14,213 nucleotides of DNA from an uncultured Collinsella sp. (lineage in GTDB: Bacteria; Actinomycetota; Coriobacteriia; Coriobacteriales; Coriobacteriaceae), in contig CATXML010000016.1 in the NCBI GenBank assembly GCA_958372035.1, forward strand, positions 1 through 14,213, read 5' to 3'. Within the stretch, counting starts at the first letter, position 1; each line of letters opens with the position of its first letter. The notes beneath the pieces are model-generated. The model saw only the letters and a program-made list of their open reading frames with translations. It searched no databases and had not been told where the DNA came from. The translations under genes were made by a program, and so were the position numbers. Of this stretch, positions 7,906 to 14,213 are shown piece by piece.

Positions 7906-7932
7906 CTATTCGTTTGTTAAATAAGGAGCAGT

Positions 7933-8341
7933 ATGTCCCAGCAGCGTAAATTCTTCCCCGGCTGGCTCGTGGTGGCCTCTGGCTTCGTGATCATGGCCAC
8001 GTGCTACACGATTTTCGTCAACTGCATGAGCCTGTTCCAGCCGCTGATCGTCAACGACCTGGGCATTTCCCTTGCGCAGTACAACATCTCCAATGCCCAC
8101 GATCGCTGCGTCTAAGCAGTTTGGCATGGCCGACCTCGGCAAGGTCACGGGCACCATTACCTCGCTCGAGACAGTCGGCGGCACCGTGGACGCCATTGTC
8201 TCGGGCGTGCTGTTCGATGTCACGGGCTCCTTTGCGAGCACCTGGATTGTGTGCCTGGCGTGCTCCGTGGTCATGCTTGTGTTCCTGCTAGCATCCGAGC
8301 CTATCGCCGCCAAGTTGCGCGCGAGCGTGGCTGGGGAGTAG
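7933..8341 (+). pseudogene. MFS transporter remnant with an internal deletion and frameshift
   Basis: The 5' part is a normal gene start: AAGGAG then ATG 7933, encoding MSQQRKFFPGWLVVASGFVI, the first helix and following loop of a major facilitator transporter, up to about NISNA. This frame closes at TAA 8113-8115 after only 60 codons. A different frame, readable from about 8093, encodes MPTIAASKQFGMADLGKVTG, then VGGTVDAIVSGVLFDVTGSF and a last hydrophobic helix, ending at TAG 8339-8341. This is the typical last two helices of an OxlT-like MFS protein. Family members are about 400 residues, so roughly 260-290 residues (about 800 bases) are missing at a junction near 8085-8103, and the frame changes there. 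Neither piece could transport anything. The intact gene probably served the adjacent amidohydrolase. An assembly collapse cannot be excluded. Confidence 0.85.
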
Positions 8342-8369
8342 ACGTCCGTCGCTGTTTGCGTTTGTGCCG

Positions 8370-8375
8370 TATAAT
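8370..8375 (+). promoter_or_regulatory. consensus -10 box for hisS
   Basis: TATAAT is a perfect -10 hexamer 42 bases before ATG 8418. No convincing -35 lies 16-18 bases upstream. The leader of about 35 bases is too short for a T-box riboswitch, so hisS is not controlled by one here. Confidence 0.6.
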
Positions 8376-8417
8376 GACTGTTACCTATGACGCGATACAA
8401 AAGAAAGGTGTTTGCCC

Positions 8418-9731
8418 ATGCAGGCACAGAAGGCGGAGGGAACCCGCGACCTTATCGGCGCCGAGATGCGCGCTTGGCAAAAAATGCAGCAGATTGCGGC
8501 CGGCGTATTCGAGCCGTTTGGCTTTAAGCCCATCGAGACGCCCGCCATCGAGCAGGTGGACGTGTTTGTCCACGGCATCGGCCAGTCGACCGACGTCGTG
8601 CGCAAGGAGATGTTCCGCGTGTTTAGCGGCGCCAACCTGGAGCGCGTCTTTACCGAGGGCACCGACACCAAGCTTAAGCCCAAGCAGCGCCTGGCCCTTC
8701 GTCCCGAGGGCACGGCCGGTGTGGTGCGTTCCGTCGTGGAGAACAACCTGGTGCCTCAGGGCTCCACGCCGTTTAAGGCCTATTACGCCGAGGCCATGTT
8801 CCGTGGCGAGCGTCCCCAGAAGGGTCGCCTGCGCCAGTTCCACCAGGTGGGCATCGAGTGGCTCGGCGCTCCCGATCCGGCTGCCGACGCCGAGTGCATC
8901 ATTATGCTCATGGAGTTCTACAAGCGCCTGGGCTTCGACCTTTCCAAGCTCCGTCTGCTTATTAACTCGATGGGCGATGCGCAGTGCCGTCCGGCATACC
9001 GCGAGCAGGTCAAGCAGTTTATCCTCGATCACGCCGACGAGATGTGTGATGAGTGCCGCGAGCGCGCCGAGCTCAATCCGCTGCGCGCCTTCGACTGCAA
9101 GAACGACCACTGCCGCGAGATCATGGCCGACGCCCCGCTGATGGGCGACAACCTGTGCGACGAGTGCCGCGAGCACTACGAGCAGGTCAAGCGCTATCTG
9201 GATGCGGCGGGTATCGAGTATGTCGAGGATCCCACCCTGGTGCGCGGCCTGGACTACTACACCCGTACCGTCTTTGAGGTCGAGGCTCCCGGCGCCGGTG
9301 TCGGCTCCATCGGTGGCGGCGGTCGCTATGACGGCTTGGTCGAGCTCGAGGGCGGCAAGCCCACGGCCGGCGTCGGCTTCGCCGTCGGTTTTGAGCGCGC
9401 CCTGCTGGCCCTACAGGCCTTTGGCGGCGACCTGGGTGCCGAGGAGGTCCCGTGCGTCTACGTTGCCAACGCCGGCAAGGAGCTGCGCCAGAACGTCTTT
9501 GCCATTACGCAGGAGCTTCGCGCCGCAGGTATCGTGACCGAGGCCGACTACCAGGGTCGTTCGCTCAAGGCCCAGTTTAAGCAGGCCGACAAGGTGGGCG
9601 CCAAGCTCATCCTGGTCCTGGGTGGCGACGAGCTTGCCGCCGGCAAGGTCAAGGTGCGCGACATGCAGAGTCACGACGAGGTTCTCGTCGATTTGACCAA
9701 CGTGGTCGAGGCGGTTCGCGAGCGCCTGTAG
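8418..9731 (+). CDS. hisS: histidyl-tRNA synthetase
   Basis: This class II aminoacyl-tRNA synthetase charges tRNA-His with histidine using ATP and acts as a cytoplasmic homodimer. The 437-residue length is normal for bacteria. The N-terminus GTRDL is the usual family start. Motif 2 is FRGERPQKGRLRQFHQVGIE at about 128-147, the HisA signature LVRGLDYYTRT at 274-284, HisB GGGGRYDGL at 299-307 and motif 3 GVGFAVGFERAL at 318-329. The C-terminal anticodon-binding domain follows, with QGRSLKAQFKQADKVGAK. The insertion domain contains CDEC, NPLRAFDCK and a second CDEC, resembling the cysteine pattern of many bacterial homologues. Start ATG 8418 is taken because AAAGGTG lies seven bases upstream; a TTG two codons earlier overlaps that spacing. 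The gene has its own promoter and terminator, so it appears monocistronic. Confidence 0.97.
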   Translation: MQAQKAEGTRDLIGAEMRAWQKMQQIAAGVFEPFGFKPIETPAIEQVDVFVHGIGQSTDVVRKEMFRVFSGANLERVFTEGTDTKLKPKQRLALRPEGTAGVVRSVVENNLVPQGSTPFKAYYAEAMFRGERPQKGRLRQFHQVGIEWLGAPDPAADAECIIMLMEFYKRLGFDLSKLRLLINSMGDAQCRPAYREQVKQFILDHADEMCDECRERAELNPLRAFDCKNDHCREIMADAPLMGDNLCDECREHYEQVKRYLDAAGIEYVEDPTLVRGLDYYTRTVFEVEAPGAGVGSIGGGGRYDGLVELEGGKPTAGVGFAVGFERALLALQAFGGDLGAEEVPCVYVANAGKELRQNVFAITQELRAAGIVTEADYQGRSLKAQFKQADKVGAKLILVLGGDELAAGKVKVRDMQSHDEVLVDLTNVVEAVRERL

Positions 9732-9789
9732 CGCATGATTTTTGAGCTGTGGACTCACTAAAGCGCTCAGCTCATTGAGAGCGATTGTT

Positions 9790-9827
9790 ACGGGGGTGTT
9801 TCGCATTTATGCGGAATGCCCCCGTTT
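9790..9827 (+). terminator. intrinsic terminator after hisS
   Basis: A 16-bp stem pairs 9790-9805 with 9810-9825, with three G-T wobbles and a TTTA loop. The tail is short (TTT then GCATAT). A smaller inverted repeat, TGAGCTG/CAGCTCA (9743-9749 with 9768-9774), sits between the stop codon and this stem. Confidence 0.75.
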
Positions 9828-9939
9828 GCATATGCCGTCCACCGAGAAATACGACCATTTGGGGCAAAAAGCCTTGCAATGCAGAAAATACTTTTGTGTG
9901 GTAAAGCGCAATCAGCGTCGAAAGTTTTTGCCGAGTGCC

Positions 9940-9945
9940 TATAAT
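9940..9945 (+). promoter_or_regulatory. consensus -10 box for ppc
   Basis: TATAAT, continuing AAATA, lies 33 bases before ATG 9978 and after the hisS terminator. The -35 region is not recognisable. The implied leader is about 25 bases. Confidence 0.55.
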
Positions 9946-9977
9946 AAATACCGCATGTTACGTGCATAGAAGGAGGA

Positions 9978-12803
9978 ATGGGAGGAAACGTGGCTGAGAA
10001 CCTAAGCAACCAGTCTGTACCCGAAGCCGCGGCGCGCGTCGCTGCCGTGGTCAACCGCCTCGTTAACCGAATCGGCTCGAATGCCGAATCCAAGGAGCGT
10101 CTCGCCGAGATCGAGATCCCCGAGGAGCTGCGCGACAATCTGGCGCTGTTCTTGCGCCTGGAGCGCCGTGTGCTTAGCGAGTATGATCCCGAGATCGCGG
10201 ACCTGTTCGACAAGATTTTGACAGCCGAGATTGTGGCCAATGCCGGAAACCCCGGCACCCGTGCTGCCGACGAGTCCGTCGACGAGCAGGGCGTGCCCAC
10301 TGCCGACGAGCCCACCGCCGTGGCGTTTCGCGAGGTCGTTGATCTGATCGACAGTCTGCCGCTCGATAAGCAGCAGGTTATCGTCCGCGCCTTTACGAGC
10401 TTCTTCCATCTGGCAAACCTGTCGGAGGAGAACTACCGCGTGGCGCAGCTGCGCGAGCGCGAGGCAGGTGCGTCGACCGATACCGAGGTCGATCCCGCCA
10501 ACGAACTCACCGTCGCCTATCACCAGTTGGTAAACGAGATGGGTGTCGAGGGCGCCAACGAGCTGCTCGACAAGCTCGAGTTCCACCCTGTCTTTACCGC
10601 ACATCCCACCGAGGCCCGTCGTAAGGCCGTCGAGGGCAAGATTCGCCGTATCTCCAACCTGCTGGAGGAGCGTCCGCGTCTGGGCGGCTCCGACCTGGTG
10701 GAGAACGAGCGCCATATGCTGCAGGAGATTGACGCCCTGGTGCGTACGAGTCCCATCGCGCTCAAGAAGCCCACGCCGGTCGAGGAAGCCGATACCATCA
10801 TCGACATCTTCGATAACACGCTGTTCGACGTCATCCCCGTTATCTATCGTCGTTTTGACGACTGGGTGCTGGGCGACAAGGCCGGTACCGTGCCGCCGCT
10901 GTGCCCGGCGTTCTTCCATCCCGGCAGCTGGATCGGTTCCGACCGCGACGGTAACCCCAACGTCACCGCCAAGGTGAGCCGTGAGGTCGCCGCCAAGTAT
11001 TTCACCCATATGGTGCTCAAGCTCGAGGACAAGTGCCGCCGCATCGGCCGCAACCTCACGCTCGAGGCCACCTACAGCAAGCCGTCTGCCGAGCTCATCA
11101 ACCTGTGGAACCATCAGGTCGAGATGAGCACCCAGTACACGGCACGCGCCGAGCTGATCTCCGAGCACGAGCCGCATCGCGCCGTCATGCTCGTCATGGC
11201 AGACCGACTCAACGCCACCGTCCGTCGCATCACCGACACCATGTACCACAGCGCCGATGAGTTCCTGGAGGACCTGCGCGTCGTCCAGCGCTCGCTGGCC
11301 GCCTGCGGTGCCGTCCGTGCTGCCTACGGCCCGGTCCAGACCATCATCTGGCAGGTCGAGTCCTTCGGCTTCCATATGGTCGAGATGGAGTTCCGTCAGC
11401 ACTCCGTGGTGCACGCCCGCGCCCTCAAGGATATCCACGAGAACGGTATCCATGGTGATCTGCAGCCCATGACGCGCGAGGTCATCGATACCTTCCGCGC
11501 TATCGGCTCCATCCAAAAGCGCTACGGCAAGAAGATGGCCCACCGCTACATCATCTCGTTTACCAAGAGCGCCCAGCATGTGGCCGACGTCTTTGAGCTT
11601 GCCCACCTGTCCTTTGCGCACGAGGAGGATGTCCCCGAGCTCGACGTGATCCCGCTGTTCGAGCAGCTCGAGGACCTCGAGGGCTGCGTCGACGTGCTCG
11701 ACCAGATGCTTACGCTGCCCGTGGTGCAAAAGCGCCTTGCCCAGACCGACCGCCGCATGGAGGTCATGCTGGGCTATTCCGACTCCTCCAAGGACGCCGG
11801 TCCTACCACGGCCATGCTCGCGCTGCACTCCGCGCAGGAGCGCATCGCCAAGTGGGCCGAGAAGAACGATATCGACCTGGTGCTCATGCACGGTCGCGGC
11901 GGTGCCGTGGGCCGTGGCGGCGGCCCGGCCAACAAGGCCGTACTGGCGCAGCCCAAGGGTTCGGTCAACTGCTTCTTTAAGCTCACCGAGCAGGGTGAGG
12001 TCATCTTTGCCCGTTACGGCAACCGCACGCTGGCTCAGCGCCATGTTGAGTCCGTTGCCGCCGCAACGCTTTTGCAGTCGGCCCCGAGTGTCGAGAAGAC
12101 CAACACCGAGACCACGCAGAAGTTCTGGGATATGGCCGAGAAGCTTAACGCCGCAAGCCACGAGCGCTATCTGGACCTGCTCAACACCGAGGACTTTACA
12201 CCGTGGTTCTCGACCGTGACGCCGCTGACCGAGGTCGGTCTGCTGCCGATCGGCTCGCGCCCGGCCAAGCGCGGCCTGGGTGCCAAGTCGCTCGACGACC
12301 TGCGTACCATTCCGTGGATCTTCAGCTGGAGCCAGGCACGCATCAATCTGGCCGCTTGGTACGGCCTGGGTACCGCCTGCGAGCAGCTGGGCGATCTGGA
12401 CCAGCTTAAGGCTGCCTACCAGGAGTGGCCGTTCTTCCGCACCTTTATCGACAACATCGAGATGTCGATCGCCAAGACTGACCAGCGCATCGCCAAGATG
12501 TATCTGCACCTGGGCGACCGCCAGGATCTGTCCAAGAAGGTCTTCACCGAGATGCAGCTCACGCGTAAGTGGGTCCTTGCCATCGTCGGTGACGAGTGGC
12601 CGTTGCAGCGTCGCCGCGTGCTCGGCTGCGCCGTCCGCGTGCGTAACCCCTACGTCGACGCCCTGTCCATCGCCCAGGTCCGCGCCCTTCGCGAGGTGCG
12701 CATGAACCAGGACGAGATGGCCGAGGAGAAGAAGGCCGAGTACATGAGCCTGATTCTTTCGACTGTGACCGGCGTCTCGGCTGGATTGCAAAACACGGGG
12801 TAA
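9978..12803 (+). CDS. ppc: phosphoenolpyruvate carboxylase
   Basis: This cytoplasmic enzyme carboxylates phosphoenolpyruvate with bicarbonate to give oxaloacetate and phosphate, replenishing C4 acids for succinate and amino acid synthesis. The 941-residue product carries all family signatures: TAHPTEARRK (207-216, H209 equals the catalytic histidine, H138 in E. coli), GSDRDGNPNVT (DRDGN from 322), EFRQHS, GYSDSSKDAG (599-608), the mobile loop HGRGGAVGRGGGP (638-650, two essential arginines R640 and R646) and the canonical C-terminal QNTG. It is about 60 residues longer than the E. coli enzyme (883), part of this in the acidic stretch near 83-110. Two starts are possible: ATG 9978, only a base or two after AAGGAGGA, and GTG 9990, four bases after GGGAGG. 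Upstream spacing makes GTG 9990 at least as likely. A 929-codon open frame on the opposite strand is a composition artefact. Confidence 0.97.
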   Translation: MGGNVAENLSNQSVPEAAARVAAVVNRLVNRIGSNAESKERLAEIEIPEELRDNLALFLRLERRVLSEYDPEIADLFDKILTAEIVANAGNPGTRAADESVDEQGVPTADEPTAVAFREVVDLIDSLPLDKQQVIVRAFTSFFHLANLSEENYRVAQLREREAGASTDTEVDPANELTVAYHQLVNEMGVEGANELLDKLEFHPVFTAHPTEARRKAVEGKIRRISNLLEERPRLGGSDLVENERHMLQEIDALVRTSPIALKKPTPVEEADTIIDIFDNTLFDVIPVIYRRFDDWVLGDKAGTVPPLCPAFFHPGSWIGSDRDGNPNVTAKVSREVAAKYFTHMVLKLEDKCRRIGRNLTLEATYSKPSAELINLWNHQVEMSTQYTARAELISEHEPHRAVMLVMADRLNATVRRITDTMYHSADEFLEDLRVVQRSLAACGAVRAAYGPVQTIIWQVESFGFHMVEMEFRQHSVVHARALKDIHENGIHGDLQPMTREVIDTFRAIGSIQKRYGKKMAHRYIISFTKSAQHVADVFELAHLSFAHEEDVPELDVIPLFEQLEDLEGCVDVLDQMLTLPVVQKRLAQTDRRMEVMLGYSDSSKDAGPTTAMLALHSAQERIAKWAEKNDIDLVLMHGRGGAVGRGGGPANKAVLAQPKGSVNCFFKLTEQGEVIFARYGNRTLAQRHVESVAAATLLQSAPSVEKTNTETTQKFWDMAEKLNAASHERYLDLLNTEDFTPWFSTVTPLTEVGLLPIGSRPAKRGLGAKSLDDLRTIPWIFSWSQARINLAAWYGLGTACEQLGDLDQLKAAYQEWPFFRTFIDNIEMSIAKTDQRIAKMYLHLGDRQDLSKKVFTEMQLTRKWVLAIVGDEWPLQRRRVLGCAVRVRNPYVDALSIAQVRALREVRMNQDEMAEEKKAEYMSLILSTVTGVSAGLQNTG

Positions 12804-12826
12804 TCGATAGCCCTGCGGCTCTCACC

Positions 12827-12953
12827 GGGACCCGATGGGTTTCCCTCTGAATGCGTCCTCGCACTTGAAGCCCCCTTATCCTGCTCCTTCGGAGCTGCGG
12901 ATAAGGGGGCTTCGTGCTGCGGAATGCATTCAGAGGGAAACCCATCGGGTCCC
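12827..12953. repeat. 127-base hairpin with 28-bp perfect outer arms
   Basis: Bases 12827-12854 and 12926-12953 are exact reverse complements over 28 bp (GGGACCCGATGGG... against ...CCCATCGGGTCCC). Further in, GCAC/GTGC pairs, then GAAGCCCCCTTATCC (12867-12881) pairs perfectly with 12899-12913, and GCTCC/GGAGC (12883-12887 with 12891-12895) closes a TTC loop. Nearly the whole element can fold into one rod. It begins 23 bases after the ppc stop codon and has no T-tract, so it is not a standard terminator. Its right half is the start of the first direct repeat unit, so the left arm is an inverted partial copy of that unit. Confidence 0.92.
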
Positions 12954-13009
12954 TTCGTCCTCGGTCTTCAGGGGTTGGGGCTGAAGGGATTAAAGTGCGC
13001 TTCGCGCCT
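12908..13009 (+). repeat. direct repeat unit A (102 bp)
   Basis: This is the first of three related units. It aligns without gaps to unit B (13146-13247), with 10 differences in 102 bases by my count. It runs from GGCTTCGTGCTGCGG through CGGTCTTC and GGGGCTGA to a short hairpin GCGC-TTC-GCGC (12997-13007). Its first 46 bases form the right side of the long hairpin. Confidence 0.9.
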
Positions 13010-13026
13010 AATGTGGAGTGCGGCGA

Positions 13027-13142
13027 GGGCTTCTTGCGTCCTGCGGAGTGCGCCGGAAAGTAAACATACGACAGCCCCTGCGATGTCCGGTCTTCGGCGG
13101 ATTACTGGCTGGGGGAATAATGGCGCGCTTCGCGCGTTTGGA
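13027..13142 (+). repeat. degenerate direct repeat unit C
   Basis: This is a diverged middle unit. The second half (13089-13142) follows the pattern of A and B: GGTCTTCGG, then GGATT, GGCTG, and a terminal hairpin CGCGC-TTC-GCGCG (13124-13136). The first half is only loosely alike (GGGCTTC, then TGCGGAGTGC where A has TGCGGAATGC). The terminal hairpin stem is kept although the bases around it have changed. Confidence 0.6.
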
Positions 13143-13145
13143 AAA

Positions 13146-13247
13146 GGCTTCGTGCTGCGGAATGCATTCAGAGGGAGACCCATCGGGCCCTTTTGTCCTC
13201 GGTCTTCGGGGATTGGGGCTGATGAGAATTAAGTGCGCTTCGCGCCT
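13146..13247 (+). repeat. direct repeat unit B (102 bp)
   Basis: This unit is about 90% identical to unit A over its full length, with no insertions or deletions. It ends in the same GCGC-TTC-GCGC hairpin (13235-13245). It lacks an inverted partner arm nearby, so it cannot form the long rod that unit A forms with its left neighbour. Confidence 0.9.
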
Positions 13248-13258
13248 TACGACTGTAG

Positions 13259-13295
13259 CGGCTGCGGTCTCGTTTGGGATCGCGGCCGTTTTGTT
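13259..13295 (+). terminator. intrinsic terminator between the repeats and larA
   Basis: CGGCTGCGGTCT (13259-13270) pairs with GGATCGCGGCCG (13277-13288) with three wobble pairs and a six-base loop, followed by TTTTGTTGT. It is about 455 bases after ppc, the only upstream gene on this strand, so it probably ends the ppc transcript after the repeat cluster. Confidence 0.7.
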
Positions 13296-13414
13296 GTGGG
13301 TCAAATATGAACGTTGTGTTAATGAGTCGGTAGACGGTGGTGTTTTTCGGTGAGCGGCGTATCCTTCCAACGGTTTATCTAGTGTGTCAGTTGAAAGGAA
13401 GAGGGCGCTCGTCA

Positions 13415-14213
13415 TTGTTTGAATGTGAACTGCCGTTTGACCACAAGACGTTGCATCTGGAACTCGAGGATAAGAACTTCGCGGGTGTGATGGAAGGTCA
13501 TCAAAACGAGTTTAAGACCACGAAATCGCAGGAAGAGCTGGTGGAGGAGTCGCTTGCCAACCCTTACGGCTCGCCTTCGCTCGAGGAGCTTTGTGCTGGC
13601 AAGAAGGATATTGTCATCATTAGCTCCGATCATACGCGTCCCGTTCCCTCGCGTGTGACGATGCCTATTCTGCTGCATCACATCCATTCCGCTGCGCCTG
13701 AGGCGCGCGTTCGCATTCTGGTTGCTACGGGTATGCATCGTCCGTCGACGCACGAGGAGCTCGTCAACAAGTACGGCGAGGAGATCGTTGCCAACGAAGA
13801 AATCGTTATGCACGTCGCGACTGACGACAGCATGATGAAAAAGATCGGCACCCTGCCTTCTGGTGGCGAGTGCATCATCAACAAGATTGCGGCCGATTGC
13901 GATCTGCTGCTTGCCGAGGGCTTTATTGAGCCGCACTTCTTTGCCGGTTTCTCTGGTAGCCGCAAGTCCGTCCTGCCTGGCATCGCCAGCTACAAGACCA
14001 TCATGTACAACCACAACGGTCAGTTTGTGAACGATTCCCACTCGCGTGCCGGCAACCTGTGCCACAACCACGTGAGCGAGGACATGTTCGCCGCTGCCGA
14101 GATGGCTCACCTTGCCTTTGTGCTTAACGTGGTGCTTAACGGCAAGCACGAGGTCATCGGCTCCTTTGCCGGCGACATCCACAAGGCGCACGAGGCTGGC
14201 TGCGAGTTCGTGA
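13415..14213 (+). CDS. larA: lactate racemase, nickel-pincer enzyme (3' end beyond the window)
   Basis: LarA interconverts D- and L-lactate by hydride transfer, using a nickel-pincer nucleotide cofactor bound covalently to a lysine and made by LarB, LarC and LarE. The 266 codons present correspond to about the first 60% of the protein (usual length about 425). SSDHTRPVPS (70-79), ATGMHRPSTHEELVNKYGE (104-122), EGFIEPHFFAGFSG (168-181), RKSVLPGIASYKTI (183-196) and GSFAGD are all typical. The key residues H108, H174, K184 and H200 fall at exactly the Lactiplantibacillus LarA numbers when counting starts at TTG 13415, which supports that unusual start codon. GAGGG lies nine bases upstream. An alternative TTG at 13391 would add eight residues. 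No cofactor-synthesis genes are visible in this window; they may lie downstream. Confidence 0.95.
   Translation, partial: MFECELPFDHKTLHLELEDKNFAGVMEGHQNEFKTTKSQEELVEESLANPYGSPSLEELCAGKKDIVIISSDHTRPVPSRVTMPILLHHIHSAAPEARVRILVATGMHRPSTHEELVNKYGEEIVANEEIVMHVATDDSMMKKIGTLPSGGECIINKIAADCDLLLAEGFIEPHFFAGFSGSRKSVLPGIASYKTIMYNHNGQFVNDSHSRAGNLCHNHVSEDMFAAAEMAHLAFVLNVVLNGKHEVIGSFAGDIHKAHEAGCEFV

Larger units (their letters stand above)
12804..13414. other. 611-base gene-free region between ppc and larA
   Basis: No convincing gene lies here. It holds a long hairpin (12827-12953), three related direct repeat units (12908-13247), and a terminator-like stem (13259-13295). About 120 bases of upstream sequence for larA follow, in which no clear promoter boxes can be recognised. 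Short open frames on both strands, such as 12924-13232, follow the repeats and have no ribosome-binding sites. Confidence 0.7.

Noticed and set aside
8376..8417. T-box leader for hisS
   Set aside because: The leader after the -10 box is only about 40 bases, far too short for a T-box with specifier loop and antiterminator.
8251..9141. 296-codon + strand open frame overlapping the MFS remnant and hisS
   Set aside because: Its product is an Arg/Ser/Pro-rich string typical of an out-of-frame reading, and it overlaps hisS for most of its length.
8385..9176. 263-codon minus-strand open frame inside hisS
   Set aside because: It is a shadow of hisS, whose motifs are all present on the + strand.
10002..12791. 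929-codon open frame on the minus strand opposite ppc
   Set aside because: It mirrors a G+C-rich, strongly codon-biased gene. Its product is a low-complexity mix of Gly, Leu, Val, His and Asp without recognisable domains, and ppc itself is unambiguous with complete catalytic motifs.
12827..12953. Long hairpin as a CRISPR repeat or insertion-sequence end
   Set aside because: There are no regularly spaced short repeats with unique spacers, no transposase gene and no obvious target-site duplication. The units are long and variable in spacing.

Overview
The window is about 60% G+C bacterial DNA with Shine-Dalgarno-led genes, most starting with ATG. The gene content and protein style (paired YhgE/Pip proteins, an M20D amidohydrolase, a lactate racemase beginning with TTG) fit an anaerobic gut actinobacterium of the Coriobacteriia, most likely Collinsella. 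The genus is inferred from protein style and is not proven by the sequence. All recognisable genes are on the + strand, and no RNA gene, CRISPR array or insertion-sequence transposase is visible.

Layout. Positions 1-196 hold a 36-bp palindrome and an upstream region. Positions 197-3022 are a first YhgE/Pip-type membrane protein gene. It is interrupted by an in-frame TAG at 2639-2641, and the same frame continues for 126 sense codons to a TAA at 3020-3022. The second YhgE/Pip gene (3023-5212) starts on the next base and has a near-perfect Shine-Dalgarno. After a strong intrinsic terminator comes an EamA-type transporter (5414-6397) with its own terminator. An M20D metallo-amidohydrolase follows (6514-7809), preceded by a 22-bp operator-like inverted repeat. 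Next is the wreck of an MFS transporter (7933-8341) that keeps only its first and last helices. Then come hisS (8418-9731) with a consensus -10 box and a 16-bp terminator stem, and ppc (9978-12803), also with a consensus -10.

The 611 bases between ppc and the last gene hold a cluster of related repeats: one long hairpin whose outer arms match perfectly over 28 bp, and three copies of a unit of about 102-116 bp in direct orientation. A terminator follows at about 13259-13295. The window ends inside larA (from TTG 13415), encoding the nickel-pincer lactate racemase with all four key residues (H108, H174, K184, H200) in place.

How the genes fit together. The two YhgE/Pip genes form an operon. 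The amidohydrolase and the dead MFS gene look like a former substrate-uptake and hydrolysis pair. hisS (translation), ppc (anaplerotic oxaloacetate synthesis) and larA (D/L-lactate interconversion) are separate units of central metabolism. The observations most worth a second look are the amber-interrupted YhgE gene, the ppc-larA repeat cluster and the internally deleted MFS gene. I did not find convincing evidence for a wholly new multi-gene system.
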